Shown in pieces: positions 8,905 to 16,886 of a DNA stretch of 50,732 bases. The stretch comes from Burkholderiales bacterium (lineage in GTDB: Bacteria > Pseudomonadota > Gammaproteobacteria > Burkholderiales > Burkholderiaceae_D): contig JACQDX010000138.1 of NCBI GenBank assembly GCA_016200895.1, forward strand, positions 1 to 50,732, given 5' to 3'. The notes under the pieces were generated by a model. That model ran no database searches and was not told the DNA's origin. It saw only the letters and a program-made list of their open reading frames with translations. How positions within the stretch are numbered: the stretch's first letter is position 1; each line of letters begins with the position of its first letter. The translations under genes and the position numbers were made by a program.

Positions 8905-9034
8905 GCCACCAAATTATTTGCACTTGCAGCAAATTTCGTTATACTCATAGTCCTCCTCTTGGCGCTGCTGCTAGAGGTACAAATGCCCCCGAATTGCCGG
9001 AGGCGCACCTGTACTTCAAATTTTGGTAGCAGCT

Positions 9035-10426
9035 ATGACTTCTATTTCTCGTTTAAAAATTGCCCTGCAAAGACAGGGCATACACGTTGAACATGCCAAT
9101 GGCATCTTCCAGCTTCATCATGAACATGCTCAGGCGACTGTGCTGTTACCTGATAGTCTTCCTCTGGAAGAAAAGGCAGTAAAACAATTAATGGCGTTTG
9201 CCGCTGTCAAATCAGCGGACGGGCATCATGCCGTCTGCAAGGCTTGTGCAACGCCTGACTTTCATCCCGGCAGTATTGCGCCAGTTGGTTCCATTGTGGC
9301 GACTGATGCGGGCTTTGTCATTCCCGCAGCCATAGGCACGGACATCAATTGCGGTATGCGCTTATTGACTACTGGCTTTAATTTGTCGCAGGCAAACCAG
9401 CACAAACCTGCACTGATACGCCAGTTGCAACGCGTCTTGCTGGAAAATGGCCGGGACGTGCCTGCCCATGCCAAAGCCTTTGCCGCACTCAGCGATGCCG
9501 GTCCTTCGGCTTTCCTCGACAGCTTGCCGGACAGCGGCATCTGGGCAACAGCCGACCGTGACCGTCTGCAACAAGAGCTTGCTGCCTGCATAGGCTTGCA
9601 AGAATTCGGTGGTGCCAGTCGCTATGCGCCAGAAGCCTGGTTCAGCCGAGACGGCATCGTGCGTGACCCCAGCCTGGGTACGCCAGGTGGTGGTAATCAC
9701 TTTGTTGAATTGCAGATCGTTGATGCAGTCTTTGACCGCCACCTGGCTTATCGTGCTGGCCTGGCCAAGGACGATATCGTCGTCATGATACATAGCGGTT
9801 CACGCGATGTGGGTTTCTATGTGGGCCAGCGCTGGATGGACAGGGCCAGGGCAGAATGGCCAGCCAGTCTCAAGCATCCTGACACAGCCTTGTATGGTCT
9901 CAGCGGTGAACTGGCCGAAGAATACCTGCAAGCCATGGGCGTGGCGGCGCGCTACGCCTGGGCCAACCGCATTGTATTGGCAGAACTGGTCAGGCAGCAA
10001 TTGCAGGCAGTGCTGGGCCATGCCAAATCTTCCCTGATCGTGGACGTGCCCCATAATGTCATTTTGCGTGAGCATGGCATGAATATTCACAGAAAGGGCG
10101 CAACCCCGGCAAGGGAGGGTGACCTGGCCCTGATACCCGGCTCCATGGGTGATGCCAGCTATCTGGTAGAAGGACTGGGCAACCCTGACTGGTTATGGTC
10201 TTGCAGCCACGGTGCCGGTCGTCGTGTACGCAGGCAGGATGTACGACGTCTGCGGCATGATAATGCCGACGCCACTTGGCAATGCGTGACACTCAGGGAA
10301 GAGCGCAAAATAGAAGAAGCACCGCAAGCCTATAAACCCATAGGCCCGGTGATAGAAGCGCAAGAGACCGCAGGCCTGATCAAGGCTACGGTAAGGCTGA
10401 AACCCTGGGTGACATTCAAAGCTTAA
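9035..10426 (+). CDS. rtcB: RtcB-type RNA ligase
   Basis: This 463-residue protein has the RtcB signatures in order: GTDINCGMRLL (metal-binding Asp/Cys region), GGGNHFVELQ, HSGSRDVG, ALIPGSMGD, and SHGAGRRVRR holding the histidine that is guanylylated. RtcB joins RNA 2',3'-cyclic phosphate or 3'-phosphate ends to 5'-OH ends using GTP and Mn2+, in tRNA repair or splicing-type reactions. An ATG at 9035 is preferred. A TTG at 9023 in the same frame adds four residues. No RtcA cyclase or RtcR regulator is adjacent. The 169-base leader contains two hairpins. The gene converges on the POT gene, with a perfect terminator palindrome between them. Confidence 0.88.
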   Translation: MTSISRLKIALQRQGIHVEHANGIFQLHHEHAQATVLLPDSLPLEEKAVKQLMAFAAVKSADGHHAVCKACATPDFHPGSIAPVGSIVATDAGFVIPAAIGTDINCGMRLLTTGFNLSQANQHKPALIRQLQRVLLENGRDVPAHAKAFAALSDAGPSAFLDSLPDSGIWATADRDRLQQELAACIGLQEFGGASRYAPEAWFSRDGIVRDPSLGTPGGGNHFVELQIVDAVFDRHLAYRAGLAKDDIVVMIHSGSRDVGFYVGQRWMDRARAEWPASLKHPDTALYGLSGELAEEYLQAMGVAARYAWANRIVLAELVRQQLQAVLGHAKSSLIVDVPHNVILREHGMNIHRKGATPAREGDLALIPGSMGDASYLVEGLGNPDWLWSCSHGAGRRVRRQDVRRLRHDNADATWQCVTLREERKIEEAPQAYKPIGPVIEAQETAGLIKATVRLKPWVTFKA

Positions 10427-10440
10427 AAGTAATGTGCCAT

Positions 10441-10480
10441 AAAAAATCCCCGCGCAATGATCATTGCGCGGGGATTTTTT
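10441..10480. terminator. Bidirectional Rho-independent terminator
   Basis: This is a perfect 20-base inverted repeat with A6 on one side and T6 on the other, built on ATCCCCGCGCAATGA and its complement. It lies 14 bases after the rtcB-like stop and just beyond the stop of the convergent POT gene, so it serves both strands. Confidence 0.92.
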
Positions 10481-10494
10481 ATGCGGTCGGCAGC

Positions 10495-12021
10495 TTAGTG
10501 GATGCCGTGCATTTTTCTCTCCATCCACTTGTTCAGCATCATCAGAACCAGACCAGCACCGATAGGTATCAGGGTGAAAATCAGGAAGAAGACTGACAGG
10601 GAATAGGTTTCAGAAATATGATCGATATAGCTGCCTGTGAAACCAGCCAGTTTGTTGGCAATCGCAGTATTGAGGAACCAGACACCAAACATCAGGCCCA
10701 GCAAACGCGGTGGAGCCAGTTTGCTGATATACGACAAGCCAACCGGGGAAACACAGAGTTCACCCATGGTATGGAAGAAGTAAGCGGCGATCAGGAAGAT
10801 CATGCCTACGTTTGCTGTTTTTGCACCAGCCGGGATGCTGTATGCGCCATAGGATAATGCCGCAAAGCCCAGACCCAGCAAGATCAGCCCAACACCAAAT
10901 TTGACCGGGCCAGTCGGATTCCAGTATTTTTCCCACATTTTGGAAAACATTGGTGCCAGGATCACCAGGAAGAAGGAATTCAATACACCAAACCAGGTAG
11001 CAGGCACACTGGATTGGTCAAGAGCAAATTCGCGTTGCAACATCCAGATCACCAGTGCCCAGATCAAACCTATGCAAAGTACCAGTAAGGCATTCGACAA
11101 GAAATAGCGCTTTGCTGTGCCAGCAAACAATTTGATCAGCAACCATGACAGGATAATTGTCGGGATCACGGTCATCAGGCTGTTGACGATCTTGAACAGC
11201 ATGCCACTGGTACCCACCAAAGCGCGGTCGGTATAGTCAGCGGCGAAAATCGTCATCGAACCACCAGCTTGTTCAAACGCAAACCAGAAAAAGATGGTGA
11301 AGAAAGAGAAGACGCAAATTGCTTTCAAACGGTCGGCAACGATATGTGGTTCGGCTTCTTCTACGACAGCGTTACCGCTTTGCTGTGATTTTGCCAGACC
11401 GATCTCACCAAAAATGCCTTGACCAAAATAAAACTGGATTGCACCTAGTATCATGAAGGCACCGGCCAGACCAAAGCCCATGGGCCAGGAGATTTTTTCA
11501 CCGATATAACCGCACAACAGGATACCGAAGAAAGCACCGGAATTAACACCCATGTAGAACAGGGTATAGCCGCCATCACGACCGCCTTCATTTTCCTTGG
11601 TATATAACTGGCCAACGATGGCAGAGATATTTGGTTTGAACAAACCGGTACCGGCAACGACCAGACCCAGGCCGGTATAGAACATTGCCGGGGTATCAAA
11701 CAACAAACAGGCATGTCCGGCGGCGATGATGAAGCCGCCTAGTACGACGGAACGGCGGCTGCCCAGTATCTTGTCGGCGATATAGCCACCGAGAATAGGG
11801 GTCAGATACACGAGGCCGGTGTACCAGCCATACAAGGCTGTTGCATCAGCACGGCTCCAGCCCCAGCCGCCTTTGGCTGCGGTGGTGACCAGGAACAGCA
11901 CCAGCAGGGCGCGCATGCCGTAGTAAGAAAACCGTTCCCACATTTCTGTAAAGAACAGGACGAACAAGCTATCCGGATGTCCCAGAATAGTGTGTGCACC
12001 TGGCGTTTGAATTTTGTTCAA
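10495..12021 (-). CDS. POT/PTR2-family proton-dependent oligopeptide transporter
   Basis: This inner-membrane protein of about 508 residues has roughly 12-14 hydrophobic segments. The N-terminal FFTEMWERFSYYGMRALL carries the ExxERFxYY proton-coupling motif of POT transporters. GGYIADKILGSRR and GVNSGAFFGILLCGYIGE are also family features. It imports di- and tripeptides with protons. No ATG lies near the 5' end. A TTG at 12021 has GGAG with 6-base spacing and is my choice. Another TTG at 12033 overlaps that Shine-Dalgarno sequence. Peptide import fits the peptidase-rich neighbourhood. Confidence 0.9.
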   Translation of the reverse strand: MNKIQTPGAHTILGHPDSLFVLFFTEMWERFSYYGMRALLVLFLVTTAAKGGWGWSRADATALYGWYTGLVYLTPILGGYIADKILGSRRSVVLGGFIIAAGHACLLFDTPAMFYTGLGLVVAGTGLFKPNISAIVGQLYTKENEGGRDGGYTLFYMGVNSGAFFGILLCGYIGEKISWPMGFGLAGAFMILGAIQFYFGQGIFGEIGLAKSQQSGNAVVEEAEPHIVADRLKAICVFSFFTIFFWFAFEQAGGSMTIFAADYTDRALVGTSGMLFKIVNSLMTVIPTIILSWLLIKLFAGTAKRYFLSNALLVLCIGLIWALVIWMLQREFALDQSSVPATWFGVLNSFFLVILAPMFSKMWEKYWNPTGPVKFGVGLILLGLGFAALSYGAYSIPAGAKTANVGMIFLIAAYFFHTMGELCVSPVGLSYISKLAPPRLLGLMFGVWFLNTAIANKLAGFTGSYIDHISETYSLSVFFLIFTLIPIGAGLVLMMLNKWMERKMHGIH

Positions 12022-12033
12022 AGTGCTCTCCAA

Positions 12034-12500
12034 TAATTATTTTGTATAAAAGTCGCAGCTGGCCGCAAAATATTTTTCAATGCGTACCTGTAAATGATGT
12101 GAATTGAGTCAATTCGGCGCGTAGCTTACCACGACAAAAATCTCATATAAAAAGACATATGTTGCATCGCAGCAAAAAATACTGTGCTGATTTCCACTGG
12201 CAGCTTTATTCAGGATGTAGCCATCCACCCTCTGGAGAGCTGGCTTTTGCTAACAAAATAAATAATAAAAAAGCAAAATTTCTGTGCAGGTGCAATAGTT
12301 AAATAATGTTAAGTCAAATATATTTAGTGGTATTATTTTGTCGAATTGGTAATTTACAAAAAAGCATGTAGCCAAACTCTCTGGAGAAGAAACGCAGAGA
12401 AGAAGGTAGCTATCTTATGTCATAAAACCGGGCATTTGATCTGGGGGCGAATGTTCCGGTGCTGTTCTATCCCCCCATTAAATAAATCAGGAGACTCTAG
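12034..12500. other. AT-rich intergenic region, promoter and leader of the peptide gene
   Basis: This stretch of about 465 bases has no gene. It should hold the divergent promoters of the POT gene (minus) and the small secreted-peptide gene (plus). The right half is locally structured: CTCTCTGGAG near 12376 with complementary GAG-rich sequence, and GGGGG near 12443 opposite CCCCCC near 12470. AGGAG near 12490 is the ribosome site for the ATG at 12501. No riboswitch class could be recognised with confidence. Confidence 0.4.
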
Positions 12501-12680
12501 ATGTTTAAATCAACAACAAAAAAATTAATCGCTCTGGCATTGGCAATTGGCTGCAGTGCTGCATTTGCTTACCCTCCACCGTTTTATTTCTGCAATAAGA
12601 TTTGTATCAAAGAAGGCCCACGTGGTTCCGAGGCTTGGGCCGCCTGTATGGAGGATTGCCTCAGCGGTTATCCGGAATAA
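12501..12680 (+). CDS. Small secreted peptide with twin CX3C motifs
   Basis: This is a 59-codon gene with AGGAG about 8 bases upstream of its ATG. Residues 1-23 (MFKSTTKKLIALALAIGC, then SAAFA) form a classic signal peptide with an AFA cleavage site. The mature part of about 36 residues begins YPPPFYF and has exactly four cysteines in two CX3C pairs: C31-NKI-C35 and C49-MED-C53, 13 residues apart. CX3C-Xn-CX3C is the pattern of disulfide-locked helical hairpins (alpha-hairpinins and CHCH proteins). C18 lies in the signal peptide and would be removed. A glutaredoxin-like gene follows 149 bases downstream. Function is unknown. The coding call rests on the ribosome site, signal peptide and cysteine spacing. 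Confidence 0.72.
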   Translation: MFKSTTKKLIALALAIGCSAAFAYPPPFYFCNKICIKEGPRGSEAWAACMEDCLSGYPE

Positions 12681-12708
12681 TGATTTTTTGAAGCTTGGCT
12701 GACCTAAT

Positions 12709-12733
12709 GCCGCCCAGCTTGTGAGCGGGCGGC
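12709..12733 (+). terminator. GC-rich hairpin after the secreted-peptide gene
   Basis: GCCGCCC at 12709-12715 pairs with GGGCGGC at 12727-12733 around an 11-base loop. It lies 29 bases after the peptide stop. There is no U-run after it, so it may attenuate rather than fully end transcription into the glutaredoxin-like gene. Confidence 0.45.
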
Positions 12734-12828
12734 CTGGTATGGCTGCTCCACAGCAGTGATCAGCAACAGGCTGGTCACTGTCTGTATCAAAACCTTGTTC
12801 ATCACATCTTATTTATCTGGAAGACAGT

Positions 12829-13227
12829 ATGAAAATAGCAAAGACGATACTGACCTATGCTCTCATCATTGCCGTGGGATTGTTGATAGGCTATGTCGCA
12901 CCACGTCTTCCCATGTGGTTGAAACCCGCCTACCAGGAAGCTGATTATTCGGCGCACTTCCAGAACAATAAAACCAAGGTCTTGATGTATGGCACAGCCA
13001 GTTGCAGTTTTTGTAAAAAAACGCGGGCTTATTTTGATGAAAACAAAATCGAATTCGTGGACCTGGATGTAGAGAAATCACCTGCTGCAGCTGCCAGACA
13101 TGCAGAACTGGGCGGTGAAGGCGTCCCCGTCATCATCATAGGCAAGCGCATGATACGTGGCTACCAGCCCGAAGTATTTACTGAGGCTTTGCAGGTAATA
13201 GCGAAGACGCAGACTGCTGCAAAGTGA
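12829..13227 (+). CDS. Membrane-anchored glutaredoxin-like protein
   Basis: This 132-residue protein has one N-terminal membrane segment (about residues 5-27) preceded by lysines, which predicts the soluble domain in the periplasm. The domain (about 45-125) is glutaredoxin-like: KVLMYGTASCSFCKKTR has a CxxC redox centre (CSFC, about 59-62), EGVPVIIIG contains the cis-proline, and RGYQPE follows the fold. GGAAG precedes the ATG. It probably performs thiol-disulfide exchange, but its electron source outside the cytoplasm is unclear. The nearest upstream gene encodes a secreted four-cysteine peptide, a plausible but unproven substrate. Confidence 0.82.
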   Translation: MKIAKTILTYALIIAVGLLIGYVAPRLPMWLKPAYQEADYSAHFQNNKTKVLMYGTASCSFCKKTRAYFDENKIEFVDLDVEKSPAAAARHAELGGEGVPVIIIGKRMIRGYQPEVFTEALQVIAKTQTAAK

Positions 13228-13268
13228 AGCTACGTTAGGTAATGTAGACCGCAGCCGATAAGTTGAAA

Positions 13269-13303
13269 AAATGGACATCAAACAGTGGGTCTGATGTCCA
13301 TTT
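13269..13303. terminator. Bidirectional terminator hairpin
   Basis: AAATGGACATCA at 13269-13280 pairs perfectly with TGATGTCCATTT at 13292-13303 around an 11-base loop, flanked by A- and T-rich sequence. It lies between the convergent glutaredoxin-like and chemoreceptor genes. Confidence 0.8.
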
Positions 13304-13330
13304 GTATGTGCCGCAACGTCTATTGAGAAA

Positions 13331-15289
13331 TCAACTGACTTTAAATACCAGCAATGCCTGCCACAATTTCTGCGCTTCTTCTTTCAGTGAAGCCGCTGCC
13401 GCCGCAGACTCTTCCACCAGTGCGGCATTTTGCTGGGTAGTCTGGTCCATCAAGCCTATCTCTTTCGTGATCTGCGCTATGCCATGGCTTTGTTCGGCAG
13501 AGGCGCTGGAGATTTCATTGAGTATCGTTGACAAGCCTTCTACCGAGGCCAGTATCTCGGTCATGGTTTTACCGGCATGACCAACTACTTCCGAACCCAC
13601 ATCCACTTTGGCAATCGAGGTTTCTATCAGTGACTTGATTTCTTTCGAAGCGACGGCGCTGCGCTGTGCCAGATTGCGCACTTCTGACGCGACCACGGCA
13701 AAGCCGCGACCCTGTTCACCAGCCCTGGCAGCCTCGACAGCTGCATTCAGCGCCAGGATATTGGTCTGGAAAGCGATGCCTTCTATGGCGGCAATAATGT
13801 CAAACATCTTCTTCGATTCAGCCGAGATTCCCGCCATGGTATTGACCACCTTGTCGACCTGGGTGCTGCCGCGTTGCGCGGTTTGTGCTGCGGAGACGGC
13901 GAGTTGGCGGGCTTGCTCGGCATTGCCCGCATTTTGCCTGACGGTCTGGTTCAGGCTTTCCACGCTGTTGGCAGTTTGTGCGAGAGACGAAGCCTGGTTC
14001 TCGGTTCTTTGCGAGAGGTCAATATTGCCCATGGCGATTTCGCCAGAGGCATTCGAGACAAATTCGCTGCTGTCACGTATATGCGTGACCATGCCTGTCA
14101 ATTGCTGCTGCATACCTTGCAGAGCATACAACATGCTGCTGCGGTCACCGGGTTTCAGTGTCACTACCGTAGTCAGGTCACCTTCTGCCACGTTCCTGGC
14201 AATATTGACGGCGACATCCGGCTCGCCACCTAGCGGCGCGATCACCAGTTTGTTGATGACGAAGCTCAGTATGGCTGACACCACCAGCACGCTGAATACG
14301 CCAATCAGGGTCGCGGTATTACGGAGGTAACGCACGTCGGCCAAAATTTTGTTCTCTGGCACGCTGATGACAAAAGACCATGGCGTCGTGGTGGCGCCTA
14401 TCTGCACGGGCACATAGATGCGGTTCACCGTCGTCTGCATGGTGCTGTGTTCAAAGCTGTCGTTATAAGTCTGGCCATCCTTGATAGCCGTCTTTGCAGC
14501 TTTTGCAGCGGCACTGTCGCCTATATTCTGACCGACGTTTTTAGCATCGACGTCGCCGATATAGATACCATTGTTAGAAATCAGGCTGGCATAGCCGGTT
14601 TCATAAGGGTGGATTTTGCTGACATCTTCCTGGAAGCTGGATACCGGCAAATCCACTGTGACCGCGCCAATGACCTGGCCTTTGGCCTTGACCGGGACAG
14701 TGACCGTGGTCATGAACACATCCTTGCCAGCGATCTTGTACATATATGGTTCGAGCAAGACTTCATTGCCGCTTTTCTTCGCCAGCAGATAATAGTCGCC
14801 TGCACCTTCTTTCTCATAATCGGTCAGGGCTTCGACCTGGGTCTTGCCACTGCCGCGGTTCCAGTAAGGCAGGTAGCGGCCAGTGGCATCATGGCCTTCC
14901 TTGCCGACGTATTCGCTATCCTTGCCATCGAAGGCATTGGCTTCCCAAATCGTGCCTACGCCGGTAAATTCAGGGTGGCCTTCCAGCACGCTCTTCAGTA
15001 GCAGGTCTGCATTGGCACGGTCGGCCTTGCCGCTGGCCTGCATCGCAGCCAGCTCAAACGCCAGGCTGCGCGCCGCATGCAAAGCCAGATTGATGCGTTC
15101 TGCCACCTTGCCTGCATTATTGATGGCCAGTTGCCTGGCGTATTGCTGAGCAGATTCCTGTTGCATGCTGCCAGCCTGCTTGGTCAGCAGACTAATGGTC
15201 ACTGTAAAACCGGCCAGCACCATGGCCAGTACGGCGAAGAGCATTTTTGCCCGCAAACCAAAGCGAGCCGGGGATGTCGTTAATGTCAT
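13331..15289 (-). CDS. Methyl-accepting chemotaxis protein with a Cache sensor
   Basis: This 652-residue chemoreceptor has a first membrane segment at about 15-35, a periplasmic dCache-like sensor to about residue 320 (WNRGSGKTQVEALTDYE and FMTTVTVPVKAKGQVIGAV are typical), a second membrane segment, then a HAMP and signalling domain. The cytoplasmic hairpin tip EGIAFQTNILALNAAVEAAR is the conserved CheA/CheW contact. The C-terminus ends FKVS without a CheR/CheB-docking pentapeptide. The ATG at 15289 has AAGG upstream. A longer in-frame start at 15331 is less likely. The ligand is unknown, although dCache domains often bind amino acids or small organic molecules. No chemotaxis operon is nearby. 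Confidence 0.92.
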   Translation of the reverse strand: MTLTTSPARFGLRAKMLFAVLAMVLAGFTVTISLLTKQAGSMQQESAQQYARQLAINNAGKVAERINLALHAARSLAFELAAMQASGKADRANADLLLKSVLEGHPEFTGVGTIWEANAFDGKDSEYVGKEGHDATGRYLPYWNRGSGKTQVEALTDYEKEGAGDYYLLAKKSGNEVLLEPYMYKIAGKDVFMTTVTVPVKAKGQVIGAVTVDLPVSSFQEDVSKIHPYETGYASLISNNGIYIGDVDAKNVGQNIGDSAAAKAAKTAIKDGQTYNDSFEHSTMQTTVNRIYVPVQIGATTTPWSFVISVPENKILADVRYLRNTATLIGVFSVLVVSAILSFVINKLVIAPLGGEPDVAVNIARNVAEGDLTTVVTLKPGDRSSMLYALQGMQQQLTGMVTHIRDSSEFVSNASGEIAMGNIDLSQRTENQASSLAQTANSVESLNQTVRQNAGNAEQARQLAVSAAQTAQRGSTQVDKVVNTMAGISAESKKMFDIIAAIEGIAFQTNILALNAAVEAARAGEQGRGFAVVASEVRNLAQRSAVASKEIKSLIETSIAKVDVGSEVVGHAGKTMTEILASVEGLSTILNEISSASAEQSHGIAQITKEIGLMDQTTQQNAALVEESAAAAASLKEEAQKLWQALLVFKVS

Positions 15290-15559
15290 GATACTGAGCC
15301 TTGCGTGTTTTTCCAGGCAGATTGTCTGCAATGTTGTGAATGATATGACGGATTAAGGCAATCTCGCCGCAGTGAATAACTTACATTGCCCTGGCGTGAC
15401 AATTTGCAACGATTCTGCTTGCCAGTATGACAAATTAGGGTAAATATCTGCAGTCTTTATATATCCAGAATATTTTTGATCCGAACTACAGCCAGTCTCC
15501 ACTGTCATAGCTCAGGGATCAGCACCCGCAATCAATAAGCATACAAGGGAGAAAATGCA

Positions 15560-16882
15560 ATGAAGTGGAAAACCATGGCTGCCGCTGGCGGCCTGTATTT
15601 AGGTCTGATGGCGGGAGCAGCCCAAGCCGTTACAGTCGAGCAGGTGAAAACCTTTACGCTGCCAAATGGCATGAAATTCCTGGTGCTGGAAAACAGCACG
15701 ATACCCAACGCGAATATGTACACCTACTGGAAAGTCGGTTCGCGTAATGAAGTACCGGGCATCACTGGCCTTTCGCATTTCTTTGAACACATGATGTTCA
15801 ATGGCTCCAAGAAATTCGGTCCCAAGCAATTTGACCGCACCATGGAAGCCAATGGCGGCGCCAATAATGCCTATACCAGCAATGACCTGACGGTATACCA
15901 GGACTGGTTCCCGGCCACTGCACTGCCGACCATTTTTGATCTCGAAAGCGATCGTATCGCCAATCTCAGCATAGACCCAAAAATGGTCGAGAGCGAGCGC
16001 GGCGTGGTCTTGTCCGAGCGCAGCACCGGCCTGGAAAATTCCAATCTGCGTGCCCTGTGGGGTGAAGTCTATGCTTCTGCTTTCCGTGCCCATCCCTACT
16101 CCATTCCCACTATCGGCCATGAGTCCGACATCAAGGCCTGGACGCAAGATGACTTGCAGCGTTATTTCAATGTCTATTATTCACCGAATAATGCAGTGGC
16201 TGTCATCGTCGGTGATGTCAAGGCAGCAGAGGTTAAACGCCTGGCAGAGCAGTATTTTGCCAATGTCCCACAGCGTGCCCTGCCGCCAGTGGTGCGTACG
16301 GTAGAGCCAGAGCAAAAAGGCGAGCGGCGGGTATTCGTGCGCAAGGAATCTGCCACCGCTGCCAATCTCATGGTGTCGTACAAGATGCCAGCGACCAGCC
16401 ATCCTGATTACTATGCGCTGAATGTCATCGCCAGCGTACTCACTGATGGCAAGACTTCGCGCATGTATCAGGCTTTGGTGGATCAGCGCCTGGCAACCCA
16501 GGTTGGTGCCGATCATGGCAAGAATTTTGACCCTGGCCTGTTCAATTTCTTTGCGGTTGCGGCCAACAAGGTGCCTGCTGCCAAGGTCGAAGCCGCATTG
16601 CTGGCTGAGATAGACAGGCTGGTCAAGGATGGTGTCACGGCTGATGAATTGCAAAAAGTGAAAAACCAGAAGCTCCTGAATTTCTACCGTGCCCAGGAAA
16701 CCATCAACGGCAAGGCCGCCCAGCTTGGTGAATATGAAATGTTCTTTGGCGATTACAAGAAATTGTTCGACGCACCGGATGCTTATCGCAAACTGACTCC
16801 TGCCGATATCCAGAGCGTTGCTGCCAAATACTTTAAAAAATCACAAAGAACAGTAGGCGTGCTCGCCTCTGTGGAGGAATAA
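15560..16882 (+). CDS. M16 family zinc metallopeptidase, active subunit
   Basis: This 440-residue secreted protein has a signal peptide ending near AGAAQA. The inverted zinc motif HFFEH is at residues 73-77, with a downstream glutamate ligand within about 146-153 (ESERGVVLSE). It is a two-domain M16 fold like the mitochondrial processing peptidase beta subunit. GGAG lies upstream of the ATG. Its stop is only 4 bases before the second M16 gene, so they form an operon. The product is likely a periplasmic heterodimer that cleaves peptides or misfolded proteins. The substrate is unknown. Confidence 0.92.
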   Translation: MKWKTMAAAGGLYLGLMAGAAQAVTVEQVKTFTLPNGMKFLVLENSTIPNANMYTYWKVGSRNEVPGITGLSHFFEHMMFNGSKKFGPKQFDRTMEANGGANNAYTSNDLTVYQDWFPATALPTIFDLESDRIANLSIDPKMVESERGVVLSERSTGLENSNLRALWGEVYASAFRAHPYSIPTIGHESDIKAWTQDDLQRYFNVYYSPNNAVAVIVGDVKAAEVKRLAEQYFANVPQRALPPVVRTVEPEQKGERRVFVRKESATAANLMVSYKMPATSHPDYYALNVIASVLTDGKTSRMYQALVDQRLATQVGADHGKNFDPGLFNFFAVAANKVPAAKVEAALLAEIDRLVKDGVTADELQKVKNQKLLNFYRAQETINGKAAQLGEYEMFFGDYKKLFDAPDAYRKLTPADIQSVAAKYFKKSQRTVGVLASVEE

Positions 16883-16886
16883 GAAG

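Noticed and set aside
8890..9090. 66-residue frame before the rtcB-like gene
   Set aside because: It starts at TTG, overlaps the ligase start and lies in a structured leader. Its hydrophobic stretch alone is not enough.
12346..12480. Possible cyclic-di-GMP riboswitch before the small-peptide gene
   Set aside because: An ACGCA block and nearby stems recalled the class, but the conserved core and tetraloop-receptor pattern do not fit.
12346..12528. 60-residue frame overlapping the start of the twin-CX3C gene
   Set aside because: It lacks a ribosome site and ends inside the better-supported 12501-12680 gene.
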